Shown piece after piece: positions 48,120 through 58,922 of a stretch of DNA of 64,000 nucleotides (position 1 is the stretch's first letter; each line of letters begins with the position of its first letter). The DNA is from Serpula lacrymans var. lacrymans S7.9 (taxonomy: Eukaryota > Basidiomycota > Agaricomycetes > Boletales > Serpulaceae). Made by a program: the position numbers and the translations under genes. The DNA is taken from NCBI RefSeq assembly GCF_000218685.1, contig NW_006763298.1, forward strand, positions 630,049-694,048. The letters are read 5' to 3'. The notes below the pieces were generated by a model. That model was not told where the DNA came from. It saw only the letters and a list, made by a program, of their open reading frames with translations, and did no database searches.

Positions 48120-49634
48120 GTAATGGTGCCATTTGATCAGGTAACAGCATCCGCGTTTCCAGGGTTTGTGCCTAAGAATACTCTCTACTTTGTATTCCTC
48201 TTCTTCATTGATAAGGTCATGTGGTGGTTGGGTAAAGTTCAGACCGTGGGTGTCAATCTCGGTATACAGGGTTAGGAGGGATGTGTGGAAAACATTGTGT
48301 ATCTTCCAATGGGGAGGCAGGGATAATCAGTAGTTTACCGGGGAAATCTTTTCTTGGATGCGGAAAGGTCCGATGTGTTTCATGTTGAACTTCTTGTATT
48401 CGGTAGCTTTCTCCCATAGGTTGGTGTTTTCTAGCCACACCTTTTGTCCTTTAGAGAATTTGGTGAACTTTCTGTTTGTTTGTTTCATCATCTTGCTTCT
48501 CGCTAGTTTGTGTGCTTTTAGGGTGTTCTCCCTTGCCCTAAGTAGTTCAGATAATTGTTTTTCTACTGGCGGGATATTTGTGGATCAGTATTTAGTCGGG
48601 AGTCCTTGGGGTTCGTATCCCATGAGAAGGTAGAATGGTGATTGGTTATTAGTGGAGTGTGGTTGTTGGTTGTGGCAGAATTTGGCGGTCGTAAGGTATT
48701 TTTCCCAGCTGTGCAGTTGGTTCTGGTAGAAGATGCGGAGGTAGATCTCCAGTTCTTGATTGAATTGTTCCGTCTGTCCATCCGTCTGTGGATGATACAC
48801 TGTGGAGAGTGCGGTTTTGATGTTCAGGAGTTTGCAGAGTTCTTTAGATACTTTGGAGGCAAACTGTGGTCCTCTATTGGATATGAGTTTACCGTGTAAT
48901 CCAAACTGTTTGAAGACGGAATCGTGGAAGATTTGTGCGTTTTCAAGTGCATTGATGGTTTTATGACAAGGTAAGAGGATTACCCCCTTACTAAATTCTT
49001 GGTCTACCACGACCATTATACTGTCGTATCCTACTGATTCTGGTAAGCCTGTTATGAAATCCACAGATAGATACTTCATTGGTTCTGTGGTTTTTGGTGT
49101 TTGATTTGGGATCAATGGTACAGTAGTTGGATGTGTGTTTACTTTAGCTTGTTGGCATGTTGCGCATCCTTTCACGTATTCTTCTACTTGTTTCATCATT
49201 CCTGGCCACCAATAGGACTTCTTAATTAATTGGTAGGTTTTTAGCCTTCCCAGGTGTCCCGCAGTTAGGGTGTCATGGTGGTCTTTGATGATTTTTCTTT
49301 GTTCCTCTGTCTTGTCAATTAGTAGTTTATTCTGGTAGAAGAACTGTCCTTCTTCTTTTCTCTAATCTTCCTTCTTTGTTCTTCCTGGATAGTTGTTGTT
49401 TGTGAGCATTGCTCGCTCTATTGTATCTTTTATTGTTCGTGTGTGATACAGGAACATTGATGCTGGTATCATTGGTGTGTCACTGTCTTCTTCCTTGATG
49501 GCAAATTTTGTGTCCATAAAGTCATCTGTAGCTTCTGAATCTATCAGGGCTTTGGTTCTGATGGTTTTCTGTTTCAATGAGCAATCAATTTGTAAAGAGT
49601 TGGCATTGATCGTTGCTATTGTTACAGTTGCCAC
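48120..49634 (-). pseudogene. Element B protease remnant, integrase and chromodomain
   Basis: The protease segment reads KALIDSEATDDFMD, with Glu where the active-site DSG has Gly. It passes straight to the integrase zinc-binding region (HHDTLTAGHLGRLK, CATCQQAK), so about 2 kb of RT and RNase H is deleted. In the integrase core, the first Asp is in LSVDFITGLPES; the second is Asn (LISNRGPQFAS); the Glu region reads YHPQTDGQTEQFNQELE. A stop occurs at 48587-48585, and beyond it RIQEKISPVNY, HWKIHNVFHTSLL and KVESILRHK lead to the chromodomain start (YLIKWHHY), cut by a solo LTR. Confidence 0.82.
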
Positions 49635-49708
49635 TTTTGACGGTACTCACATTGGGGTAGTCCGTTGTTTCAAAAACCCTCATCTTCTAATTCCTTCATT
49701 GCTTCTGT

Positions 49709-50865
49709 TCATTGATCTTCCCCTAACTCCCTCCACCTTCTCATGATGTTTTGGACCTTGTCTTCTTCTACCACTGTTTTGGTGTCATCTTCCGCTTTGG
49801 TTTGATCTACCTTTCTTTCAGGAGTATTTCCCTTATTCCAACAATTCCTTCCTATGTGCCCTTTTTCATTGCATATGAAGCATCTCCCTTTTTTCCTTCG
49901 GGTTTCTTGAAGACTTCTTCTTTGGTTAGTCTTTTTGCGCTGGTGGATGGTCCACCTTTGCAATTTTTGTTGTTTTGTCTTTCCTTGTTTCTGTTACCCC
50001 AAGTCCCTTTGAAGATGGCATTGGCACTGACCCAGTTGGTGTCTAGGTTTGCCACTGTGTTCATCCAATCTTCAATGGTGACCAGTTTCTTTCTGGTGAG
50101 TGCTCTGCGGAGGAGGGGAGGTCGGACCACTTTCTGATAAACCATGATCATGGCTTTGTTGTTGATGTTGCTCTTTCCAGCATCTAGCATGAACCTTGAG
50201 TTAAATGCCACTGCATTTTCTCCTGGTTCCATTTTCATTTTCATCAAGGCGGCCGAGGCTGTTCCTTTCACGTTTGCCATTCTGAAACTGGCTGTAAAGG
50301 TTTTCATGAAGTCTGCCCACATGGGGTAGGCATTCTTCTCTTTGTATTTGGTCATCTTGGCCTCGCTTCATGAGGTGGCGGTTCCATCCTTCATGTAGCT
50401 GAGGGCCACGTACACCTTTTTCTTGTCAGAGGTGTAAATGGTGTCATTGATATCAAAGTGTAAATTGGTGGATGATATCCATCTTTGGGCCTTATCTGGG
50501 GTCCCATCGAAGTCATTGATCTTTCCGATCATTGTTGGTTTGGATGCTGCAGCATTGGACATAGTGTGTGTTGGCGGAGCTGGAGATGGGTTGGGTGCTG
50601 TGGGAAGTATCTGTGGTGTGGGAGGTGGTATTGGTTCACCTTGTGCTGCATATTCTTTAAAGTCTATTTTGTTGTAGACATCTGCTGCAACTACTGGGGG
50701 ATCGTGTTGTGTTCTGGGTATTAGCTGTGGGTGACCTTCTGCATAAAACTGCAGCCAAAGTGTTCTGGCTTTGTAGAATGTGTCCGCCTGTTCTCTGGTG
50801 TGGAGTCGAGTGACGTCGGGTTGGGGAAAGGGAGGTGGTGCTGCTGTCCTTCCTTGTCTGGACAA
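49709..50865 (-). pseudogene. Element B gag
   Basis: The start MSRQGRTAAPPPFPQPD (50865) is followed by a capsid-like region (FDGTPDKAQRWISS), a stop at 50370-50368, then YPMWADFMKTFTASFRMANV and KLVTIEDWMNTVANLDTNW. A frameshift near 49900 precedes the CCHC knuckle CFICNEKGHIGRNC and the stop at 49711-49709. Structural protein of the retroelement particle, now broken. Confidence 0.8.
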
Positions 50866-51010
50866 TACTGGGGGTGTTGCTGTCTGTGTTTGTGAATTAT
50901 CTGAGCTTCTTCCTGCTCTCTGAGATCTGGTTGTTGGTCATTGCAACATTTTGTCGACTTTTCTTCCAAAACCTAAATAGGTGGGACTTCTGGTAGGAAT
51001 ACAATTCTTT

Positions 51011-51417
51011 TGTTACACACAAAGTGCTTAACAAAGTCTGAGGGTTTGTTGAGGTTTCAAAGAGACTTATCTGAAGACAAGTTTGAGAATGTAGTTCTGA
51101 ATAGAGTTCTTTCCAATGAGAGTTGGTCTTCTTCCGAGGGGAAGTCTGATCTTAGGAGTCTAGCTTTGTAAGCGTAAACTGCATAGAATTGTATTGAAGA
51201 ATACTACTACTACTACTACAAGCATATTTATAGGAGATAGAATTGGTGATAAGAGTTAGGTCCTATTTAGGGTCGGTCTGTCCGTTGAGGACTGAGTACT
51301 ATACAAGGTAATGCGACTACAAAGAGAACAAAAATATATGTGAGTCATCGGTCTGATGGTATAACCAATGAGTAAAGGAAAATGAGTAGTCCATAAAATA
51401 GAATAGAAAGTGTAACA
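51011..51417 (-). repeat. 5' LTR of element B
   Basis: 407 bp, TGTTACACACAAAGTGC to AGTGTAACA in plus orientation, with a short TAC trinucleotide run near 51210. Confidence 0.85.
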
Positions 51418-51475
51418 CTCTCACATATGTCATGGTCCGTCCAGCCATTTAGTGTGCGTGAAATGCTGTTAAAAA

Positions 51476-51494
51476 AGAGAGAGAGAGAGAGAGA
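51476..51494. repeat. AG dinucleotide run
   Basis: GA repeat forming, on the coding strand, the polypyrimidine tract of a transposase intron. Confidence 0.8.
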
Positions 51495-51531
51495 ATCAGT
51501 AGAATAAAACTAGCATAACATAGATAGTGTA

Positions 51532-51930
51532 TGTTACGATAACACAATTTTCAGACCTTCCCTTTACTTTTATTCTCTGCTTTAACCATTGTACAATAGC
51601 CTTCACACATGGTGCCACACGGCATTTCCCTTTCTCGCACCGCGTTGCCTTTCTTCTCATTTTAGACACAACTCTCTCACACAGTGGAGCTGGCCATGCG
51701 GGCTAGGCCCCATAATATCATCAGCCACTGTCTCTATCAACTGTATAGTACACATGTACAAATAACCCTGTAGTAGTATATATACCCCAATAGATCCAGG
51801 AGACTCCTCAGTGAGTCCTCCTGTTGTATACCAACTAACTCACTGCGTTCTAAGGGGTAACCACTCCCTTTTCATCTTCTCTATAGTGTGTTCCTGTGTG
51901 CGCCGGAGTAACTAACTCTTGGTTGTTACA
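51532..51930 (-). repeat. Solo LTR, family A, copy 4
   Basis: 399 bp in reverse orientation, TGTTACGATAACAC to GGTTGTTACA on the plus strand, with a perfect target duplication GTGTA (51527-51531 and 51931-51935). Sits inside an intron of the DDE transposase. Confidence 0.88.
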
Positions 51931-53031
51931 GTGTACCTCCCAATGCCTTCAAGGTCTTGTACATCAGGAAATGGCCTATCTTTCAAAATAAAAGAGGGCT
52001 TCATACAAATTCCAGCAGCCAAAATACACTCGATTACAGTGACGAGCTCAAAATTGTTGCTTGAAACTTGATAGGTGTCCTTCTTCGTCCTGTCAAAGTA
52101 AAATTTACTCCCACTATTCTTCTGACCACCTTCCATCTGAATTCCCTTCTCATCCATGTTCCAATCATGCTCTGGGGGTATGCCATTAAATATCTTATTA
52201 ATCTGCCTTTGTTTCTCAAAATAATCTTGAACCGCGTGCTTGTTGAAATTCATCGCTCTTTTTGGGTCCAGACTTTGAGGTTTCTTGAGCTTGAGGACTG
52301 GGTTGTGAGCACCATAGCAGTAATGCCAATTCCTGCTTGGCTTCTTACCACTGATTGCATAGGCATACATAAAAAGTTTTCTTGGGTTGAGAGGATTCGC
52401 CTCTGTGGTGTGATATCAAGTCCAATCCATTGGCACCTTCTCCTCTATGGTTGTTAGTAGCTGATTGCTGCCTGTCCGTCCTGCTGGGGTTTGTGTAAGC
52501 CGGTTGCACAATCATGTAAAGTCTGATGGGCAACCTGATCAAGAAAACAAGGTATTAGAACCATTGATTAGCATTTGATTGATCAGTTTGATCCTGCTCA
52601 ATCACTTACATTGTGTGCTCAAGCAGCACCAGCATATGATTTATATTGTGCAGGATTTAGCCCAGTAATTGCAGCTTGAATCCGAGTCTTGTATTGAGGA
52701 TCCCTCAACACACACTTGAGATATTTTCCTTTGGTTTTGCTGTGATTACTGTGGCGCATCATAATTTGTCAATAAGCTGGATGTGTTCAACTTGCTCATC
52801 CATCACTGCGTGGCACACACCTGGTGGTCTTGAAAAAGTTGAAAGTACAATTGTGCCATGCTTGGCAGAGTGTTACTTTGTCAAAAATCATGTACAATAA
52901 GGGACTCACTCAATAATGTGAATTTTGAGGTAGGAAAACTTGGATTGTTCTTTTGGAAGACATACAACTGTGTCTGGGTAATGAATTTAGCCATTTAGGC
53001 AGGGGAACCCTTGTAACTCAAAAATGTTTAA

Positions 53032-53064
53032 ATAGCCCCCCCATCCAAACTGATGGTTAACAAC
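53032..53064 (-). repeat. Right terminal inverted repeat of the DDE transposon (split)
   Basis: Reverse complement of the left TIR. Its last two bases (AG) lie at 59966-59967 because element D inserted just inside the tip, duplicating ACAAC. Confidence 0.75.
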
Positions 53065-53406
53065 TGTAAAGACCCTAGCTGTTATGCCGGTAACCCGAGC
53101 AGCGTAGGACTTAAATCACACAACAAGTGTTTGACAAGCAAGTATAAGAGTAAATCTACAACTAGGGTATGTACATAGATATCGTGCTAGTTATATAGAA
53201 GAAGGCATGAGGCTACGGTGAGGTATGACGTAGCGTATTGGTAAGTAACATGTGTAATGCGTGAGGCTGATTGGTAATGAGTATTACTAATGTGTCACGT
53301 GATTACTAGATAAGATAAGATCAAAGAGAGATTAGATTAGGTGAGATAATAGTCTCTATCTCGCGATTAGATAAAAAAGATGAGTCATGTGGATACAATC
53401 GTGACA
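53065..53406 (-). repeat. 3' LTR of element D
   Basis: TGTAAAGACCCTAGC to GATACAATCGTGACA on the plus strand. Contains TCACGTGA (53295-53302) and overlapping GATA sites (53308-53322). Confidence 0.92.
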
Positions 53407-55402
53407 TTACCCCCTCCTTAGGACTTTCGTCCCGAAAGTGAGAGTCTAGTTTTCCGGTTTCCCAGTTATATAAGGATTTTCGAATACGAGTTGGAATGGT
53501 GAGGTTTTCGAATGGTTGGTAATTTAAAGTAAATTCTATCCTTCGGGGTGCACTGGGGTTTTTATCGTGAAACTGTTTTACGAGTTTTGGTGAGTGTGTT
53601 AGGTTAGATTCGGGTTCCCACGTGCGATCCTCTTTTGGAAAGTCTTTCCAATGTACCAAATATTCTAGTTTCCCACGTTTCAATCGTGAGTCTAGAACCT
53701 CTTCTACTTCATATTCTTTGATTCCTTCCACTATCACCGGTGGTGCGGTTTTTGGTTTCTTTTGAGTTTCGAACTCTGGTTCTTTGAAGGGTGTGAGTAA
53801 CTTTTCGTTAAAGACCGGGTGTATGTTTTTCCATCGTCCAGGAAGTTTTAATTTATAGGCTCCTTCGCCTATTTTCTTTTCGATGGGGAAAGGTCCGTGT
53901 CTTTTATTGTCAAGTTTCTTTGCGGGTCTATCGGTGGTTATATGTTCCGCTTCAACATATACTTTGTCTCCTTCTTTGTATGCAATAGCCTCTCTCTTTC
54001 CTTTGTCATATTGTTTTTTCATATTTTCTGCTGCTTTTACCAGCGATTTTTCTGCCTCTTTCCTTGTTTCCTCCATCCTCTTTACAAACTCCTCCGCACT
54101 CTCTGTCTTTACCGTACTTCTAATTCCTTTTGCGACTTTCGGATGTTGTCCTGAATTTAAAAAGAAAGGGCTGTAGCCAGTTGCAGAGTGTGACTTATTG
54201 TTATAAGAAAATTCCGCTAGTGGTAACCATTCGGCCCAGTCTGTTTGTTTGTGATTGACAAATATTCTGAGATACTGTTCTATCTCTTGGTTTATTCGTT
54301 CTGTCTGTCCGTCTGTCTGAGGATGATAAGCGGTCGAGGGATTTCCTTTTATCCCGAGGAGCTTATAGAGATCTTTCATGAAGTTAGAGACGTATTGCGG
54401 TCCTCTATCTGAAATGATCTTTTCTGGTATGCCGTGATTTCTAAAGACGTTGTCTCTAAATAATCTGGCTACTCCTTCTGACATCACTTTATCATAAGTC
54501 GGCATGACTTTGATCATCTTCGAGAATCGATCTACTACCACGAGTATCATATTGTAACCGAGAGATTCCGGTAATGGTCCGATCAGGTTTGTGGTAATGA
54601 TTTCCCATGGTCTAGTTGGGATTTCATTCGGGTGTAACGGTGCCGCTTTCTTTTGATGATTAATCTTTGTGCGTTGACACGTTTCACAGCCTTCTACGTA
54701 CTTTCGGATGTCTCTGTCCATGTACGGCCACCAATACCATCTAGTTACCAATTCTTTGGTTTTATACTGTCCGGGGTGTCCTGCTACAGTGGAGTCATGG
54801 TTTTCTTTTATGATGTGTTCTCGTAATTTCCCGTCTTTGGGAATATAGATCCTTCCTTTGAATATCAACATCTCATCTTCCATCCATATGCCTTTTTCTC
54901 TGTCTTCCCCTTTCTCTATCATCTTTCGCGCTACTTCGTCTACGTTCATCATTCTTTTACAGATCCATTTGTATAATTCCACTGCATCGGCTGATTGCTC
55001 TGCCATGCGTTGTCTTTCTGTGTGTGAAATCATCATTCTGAAGTGTTCCGCTTTTAGAACGATTACGTCTTCGTTGTCATCCACCCCCCTTTCATGATCT
55101 GCTCGTCTCGAGAGAAGGTCTGCTTTGATGTGTTTGGTACCTGGAATATGATGGAGCGTGAAGTGGTAATTGCTCAATTCCATGACCCATCTAGCTTGTC
55201 TTCTATTGAGCTTTTGAGGTTGTTTGTAGTAGAGAAGATTCTGGTGGTCTGTCCAGATCTCAAACACCTCTTTAGCATCAACGAGATAATGCCTCCATTC
55301 TTCTAACGCAGTCATTATAGCAAGGAGTTCTTTATCGTAAATCTCATAATTGCGTTCTGTAGGGTTTAACGCTTTTGAGAGAGATATGCAATCGGTTTCC
55401 AT
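53321..55402 (-). CDS. Element D Pol, RNase H end, integrase and chromodomain
   Basis: Opens in the RNase H domain (LSKALNPTERNYEIYDKELL, FEIWTDHQNLLYY), then the integrase zinc-binding HHCC region (HDSTVAGHPGQYKTKELV, CETCQRTKI). The core has Asp in ITTNLIGPLPES-VVVDRFSKM, the second Asp in IISDRGPQYVSNF and Glu in TDGQTERINQEIEQYLR. A chromodomain follows (YEVEEVLDSRLKRGKLEYLV, HWKDFPKEDRTWEPESNL), which in related elements guides insertion toward heterochromatin. The C-terminal tail is hydrophilic, ending at 53321. It is out of frame with the RT segment by a dinucleotide near 55380. Confidence 0.92.
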   Translation of the reverse strand: METDCISLSKALNPTERNYEIYDKELLAIMTALEEWRHYLVDAKEVFEIWTDHQNLLYYKQPQKLNRRQARWVMELSNYHFTLHHIPGTKHIKADLLSRRADHERGVDDNEDVIVLKAEHFRMMISHTERQRMAEQSADAVELYKWICKRMMNVDEVARKMIEKGEDREKGIWMEDEMLIFKGRIYIPKDGKLREHIIKENHDSTVAGHPGQYKTKELVTRWYWWPYMDRDIRKYVEGCETCQRTKINHQKKAAPLHPNEIPTRPWEIITTNLIGPLPESLGYNMILVVVDRFSKMIKVMPTYDKVMSEGVARLFRDNVFRNHGIPEKIISDRGPQYVSNFMKDLYKLLGIKGNPSTAYHPQTDGQTERINQEIEQYLRIFVNHKQTDWAEWLPLAEFSYNNKSHSATGYSPFFLNSGQHPKVAKGIRSTVKTESAEEFVKRMEETRKEAEKSLVKAAENMKKQYDKGKREAIAYKEGDKVYVEAEHITTDRPAKKLDNKRHGPFPIEKKIGEGAYKLKLPGRWKNIHPVFNEKLLTPFKEPEFETQKKPKTAPPVIVEGIKEYEVEEVLDSRLKRGKLEYLVHWKDFPKEDRTWEPESNLTHSPKLVKQFHDKNPSAPRRIEFTLNYQPFENLTIPTRIRKSLYNWETGKLDSHFRDESPKEGVMSRLYPHDSSFLSNREIETIISPNLISL

Positions 55403-56685
55403 TTCCCGTCTTGCATTTGTGAAAGAACTGCCCCCATAGCATAATCGCTGCTATCCGCTTCTATCTTAAATTGGCCGTCATCAGTTGGTAAGGCGAGTAC
55501 GGGAGTTGATCCGACACGGGTTTTTAATCCATTAAAAGCATCGATCTGTTCCTGTCCCCACACGAACTCTACTTTCCCGGTCAATTTTGTTAATGGCTTG
55601 GCGATCAACCCAAAGTCTTCTATGAATCTTCTGTAGAAGTTCACGAAACCTAAGAATGCTTGTACTTCCTTTTTTGATTTGCATTCTGGCCATTCCATGA
55701 TTCCTTTTACTTTTACCGGATCCATGCGGATTTCATTTTCTGAAATGATAAGACCTAAGTACTCTGTTGAGGTCTCTTCGAAATCGCATTTTTCTGGTTT
55801 TAAGTAAAGATTGTTCTTCCTTAAGATATCTAACACTCTACGCGTCATTGCGCGGTGTTCTTCAACTGTTTTTGTGAAAATCATGATGTCGTCGAGGTAT
55901 ATTACGACTTTTCCTTCATCAATCAAATCTTTGAATAGCGCATTCATCATGGTTTGAAATGTCGCTGGCGAGTTCGTGAGTCCAAAGAACATCACTAATG
56001 GTTCAAAGAGCCCCCTATTCGTTCTGAAGGCTGCTTTGTGTTCGTCTCCGTCTTTGATTCGGATGTTGTTGTATCCCCATCTGATATCTAACTTCGTAAA
56101 GTATTTCGCGCCCCTGAGCTTGTCTACAAGTTCATTTATCAAGGGTAGCGGATATCTATTTTTGATGGTGATATCGTTTAATCTCCGATAGTCTTGGACG
56201 GGTCTAAGTTTTCCATCTTTCTTTTTTATGAAGAAAAACGGGGATGCAAATTGCGATTTGGAAGGTCTGATTCTTCCTGATTCGAGATTTTCGTTTATGA
56301 ATGCATCTAATTGTTCTTGTTCTCCTAAAGCCAGTGGATAACATTTGCAGTCCAGAGTATGGTCGCCTGGGATGAGTTCTATGGCGTGATCCCATTGGCG
56401 TCTCTCTGGCAGTGCATCAAATGACTCCTTATCGAATACGTCTTTGTAATCGTGGAGGTGTTTTGGAACTATTTTCTCGAATCCTCCTTCTTTCTGATCT
56501 TTACCAGCGGCTTCGGCAAGTTTCTGAGCTGTTGTGCCTTGTGCCCTAATATGGTAGTAGTGATCATCAATAGAAGTATCTTCGTAGTTCATTAGATTCA
56601 CTTGGATCAGCTGATCCCCATCTGAGCGATCTACTTCCGAAAAGTATGTGTCAGGGTTTTCTTCCGGATCAAGGAAGTCAACCTG
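55366..56685 (-). CDS. Element D Pol, reverse transcriptase
   Basis: RT domain with SGRIRPSKSQFASPFFFIKK, KLRPVQDYRRLND, YFTKLDIRWGYNNIRI (catalytic Asp in KLDI), FGLTNSPATFQTMMN and the YLDD box (VVIYLDDIMIFT). LGFVNFYRRFIEDF is the thumb/connection, and FKIEADSSDYAMGAVLSQ opens RNase H. The frame ends LSQKR and a stop because of an extra CT in a CTCTCTC run. Upstream it is in frame with the protease across one TGA (56688-56686). Primes and copies the element RNA. Confidence 0.92.
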   Translation of the reverse strand, partial: QVDFLDPEENPDTYFSEVDRSDGDQLIQVNLMNYEDTSIDDHYYHIRAQGTTAQKLAEAAGKDQKEGGFEKIVPKHLHDYKDVFDKESFDALPERRQWDHAIELIPGDHTLDCKCYPLALGEQEQLDAFINENLESGRIRPSKSQFASPFFFIKKKDGKLRPVQDYRRLNDITIKNRYPLPLINELVDKLRGAKYFTKLDIRWGYNNIRIKDGDEHKAAFRTNRGLFEPLVMFFGLTNSPATFQTMMNALFKDLIDEGKVVIYLDDIMIFTKTVEEHRAMTRRVLDILRKNNLYLKPEKCDFEETSTEYLGLIISENEIRMDPVKVKGIMEWPECKSKKEVQAFLGFVNFYRRFIEDFGLIAKPLTKLTGKVEFVWGQEQIDAFNGLKTRVGSTPVLALPTDDGQFKIEADSSDYAMGAVLSQMQDGKWKPIAYLSQKR

Positions 56686-57741
56686 TCATTTGCATTCTTT
56701 CGGGCATCTATCAAAGTTTAACTCCGACTTCTTCCAATCTATAGTGGGATTGTGCTTTGTTAACCACTCATGTCCAAGGAACATGCGGCCACTCCCTAAG
56801 CTTGTTACGGCAAAGTGAATGTTCTCTTTGTGGTCTTCTATGCTCAATTGTAATTCTATAAATTCTTTGATAGCACCATCTTTGTTAAGTGTGCCATCAG
56901 CGTTATAAACTGGAATGGGTCTCGGTATCTTCTTTGTTTCATAACCTTGTTCTTTTACGAACATTGAATCTATACAGCTCCCTGTGCATCCACTATCTAA
57001 GAGAGCTTCGATCGTCGTTGATCGGTTTGTGTCAAGAGTTGTGAGTTTGCAAGTAATGTTCATCTGATTTCCTTGCGTTCCCCTAATATATTTCTTTGGG
57101 GTGTGTAACTCTAATAGAGCGAGTTCAGCATCGTGTAGCGTTAATGCATTTAACTCTTGTATCGTCTCTATTGTGACTTCTCTGCTTCTCTTTTGGTGCG
57201 TCCAGATGTTGAGAATACCAATGGATCTGTCTTCCTTTTGGTCTCGTAATCTTTCAGCAACCCAAAGCGGTGTTCATGCCGCTGTCAGTTTCTTTCTTTC
57301 TTTGTGGTCTAGGTTTTTATTAGAGGTGTTCCTGACCTCTTTGGAACTGGTCGAACCATCAGTTACATCAGTGCTTCCCAATTGAGTCACTGCTTTCTGT
57401 GGTTCTGTTGTTTCCAATGAAGTGCTGCCCGATTGAGTCACTTCCTTCACAAATTCTTTTTTAGTTACTGCGCTTTCCTCTTTTGAGTGTGCCGTAATCT
57501 CTTTGTTTGGGATCTTTCTAACCCGTTCCCTATTCAGGTTCACATCTTTTTTAGTTTCTTTTTCTTTTGATCTTAGATCTGCTGCGTCTTTGGCTAATGC
57601 AATTTCATTTTCATGATCGGTATAACATACAGCAGACGGCGAACAGGAGTCTTCGATCGACAAAGAGGAGAAACTATTATGGAAACTATTGTCTTTTGGC
57701 ACAGTCGGTTGATGTGTTACCGCTGGCCTCTTCAAAAACCC
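56686..57741 (-). CDS. Element D Pol, N-terminal part with protease
   Basis: Begins at the gag/pol overlap and is entered by a likely -1 frameshift at GGGTTTT (57741-57735). A charged linker (KEVTQSGSTSLETTE) leads to a TGA at 57276-57274, then in the same frame to the aspartic protease: IEALLDSGCTGSCIDSMFV holds the DSG active site. FIELQLSIEDHKENIHF and RMFLGHEWLTKHNPTIDW complete the retropepsin fold. The frame meets another TGA at 56688-56686 and continues into RT. Both TGA codons would be Arg codons before a C-to-T change. Confidence 0.85.
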
Positions 57742-58922
57742 TGAAGGATCTTTGCTCTTTCTTCCGCACTCATGCTTTGCAAGAACTCCCTAACGTTGAA
57801 TTGGGGTTTTGCGTGTGCCTCTTTCTTGCATTCGAAGGATCGGTGTCCTTTTTCTCCGCACCGGTAACAGAGCCCTTTCTGTCGGTACTCCGCTTTATCG
57901 ACCTTCATTGGGTCACCGGCTTGGGTATAAAGGTACCCGCTACCGTCCTTCTTTCTTTCGACCTTTGGTTCGGTCTTTCCTCCTCCGTCTTGCTTCTTTT
58001 TCTCCGTGCTCCTGAAGCTCTCCTTCTCCGCCTCTCTGTGGCGCCACAAGTAGTCAATGCGAATCAACTCCTTTTTCCACTCTTCGTAGTTGGCTGGCTC
58101 TCGGCCACCGTATATCACCTGATTGACCAGGGGTTCATTCATGTTTCTACGTAAGAGCGAAATGAGGAAGTCCTCATTGGCTGCTTGGAGGTAGTTAGCC
58201 TCTCTTCTCAGTTCTTCGAAATGTTCGAAGTGCTTCTCTGCCGTGTTCTTCCCTTGGCGCAAGATCATAATGTCATTGCGGGCGGCGAGTTGCTCGTGAA
58301 CATTCTTGAACCGAGTCTCCATCTTGTGGGCGAACCACTCAAAACTTTCGTAAGTGGATTTGAGGTTTTCTCCTCACATCCTCTTCTCTATCTTCGTCTC
58401 CATCCACTCCGTTCTGAAGGCAGCCGCTGCTCCTCCTGTCATAAAAGAAAGCACATAGGCGATCTTTCTCTTATCATCCGCGAAATACTCCTCATCATCC
58501 TCATAGTTTAGCATTAAGGCCTCGCGGAAAGCCTTATACTTCTTTCGGTCTCCATCGAAGTTCTCAGGCTTCTGGAGTGCCGTTCTCATTCTGTCTACGC
58601 GTCTCGGCTGCGTGCTGGGTGGCTTTGGTGCGGATGCGGCGGGAGCGGACGTAGAAGAATTCGACGTAGCTAACCTCAGCTTGGCTAGCAATTCTTCTAC
58701 TTCTTCTTTCGCCTCTTTCAGCTGCGTTTCGTAGAGATCGTGGAGCCGTCTCTGCTCCTGTTCTATTCTGGTCTGAACGTACTGTTCCAGTCCAGCTTCC
58801 TTCAATGTTGGTGCTTGTGGTTCCAAGGGTGGGAGTGCACCTGACAATTCTCCCATTCCTATCTCTGGTGTGTCCGGCTCTTCGCGCGGACCTCGCCACT
58901 CTCCGTACGCTTCTGTCGTCAT
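57732..58922 (-). CDS. Element D gag
   Basis: The start MTTEAYGEWRGPREEPD (58922) is followed by an acidic/coiled-coil segment (EQEQRRLHDLYETQLKEAKE), a Ser/Pro linker and the capsid-like domain (KPENFDGDRKKYKAFREAL, KIAYVLSFMTGGAAAAF). One TGA interrupts it at 58376-58374 (after EKRM); the same frame resumes with STYESFEWFAHKMETRFKN and EELRREANYLQAANEDFLIS. A CCHC zinc knuckle (CYRCGEKGHRSFEC) and a basic stretch lie before the TGA stop at 57734-57732, which follows the slippery heptamer at once. About 397 codons. Confidence 0.88.

Larger units (their letters stand above)
44650..51417 (-). mobile_element. Gypsy-type chromodomain retroelement B (defective)
   Basis: Bounded by same-orientation LTRs (44650-44960 and 51011-51417) and a perfect target duplication CTCTC (44645-44649 and 51418-51422). 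A purine tract (AAGGGGGTAA on the coding strand) abuts the 3' LTR. Minus-strand order: gag, protease remnant, integrase, chromodomain, cysteine-rich tail. Reverse transcriptase and RNase H are missing entirely. A solo LTR A and a family C repeat sit inside the chromodomain region. Confidence 0.88.
51423..52762 (-). pseudogene. DDE transposase, N-terminal part
   Basis: Begins near 52762 with MRHSNHSKTKGKYLKC and a psq-like helix-turn-helix region. In-frame stops and frame changes follow, then LFMYAYAISGKKPSRNWHYC, HDWNMDEKGIQMEGGQKNSG (first catalytic Asp in WNMDEKG), and FELVTVIECILAAGICMKPS. An intron donor after GIG was hit by a solo LTR (51532-51930). The acceptor TTTTTTAACAG at about 51472 leads to ISRTLNGWTDHDICE, directly followed by element B. 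The protein resumes at 44649. Confidence 0.8.
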
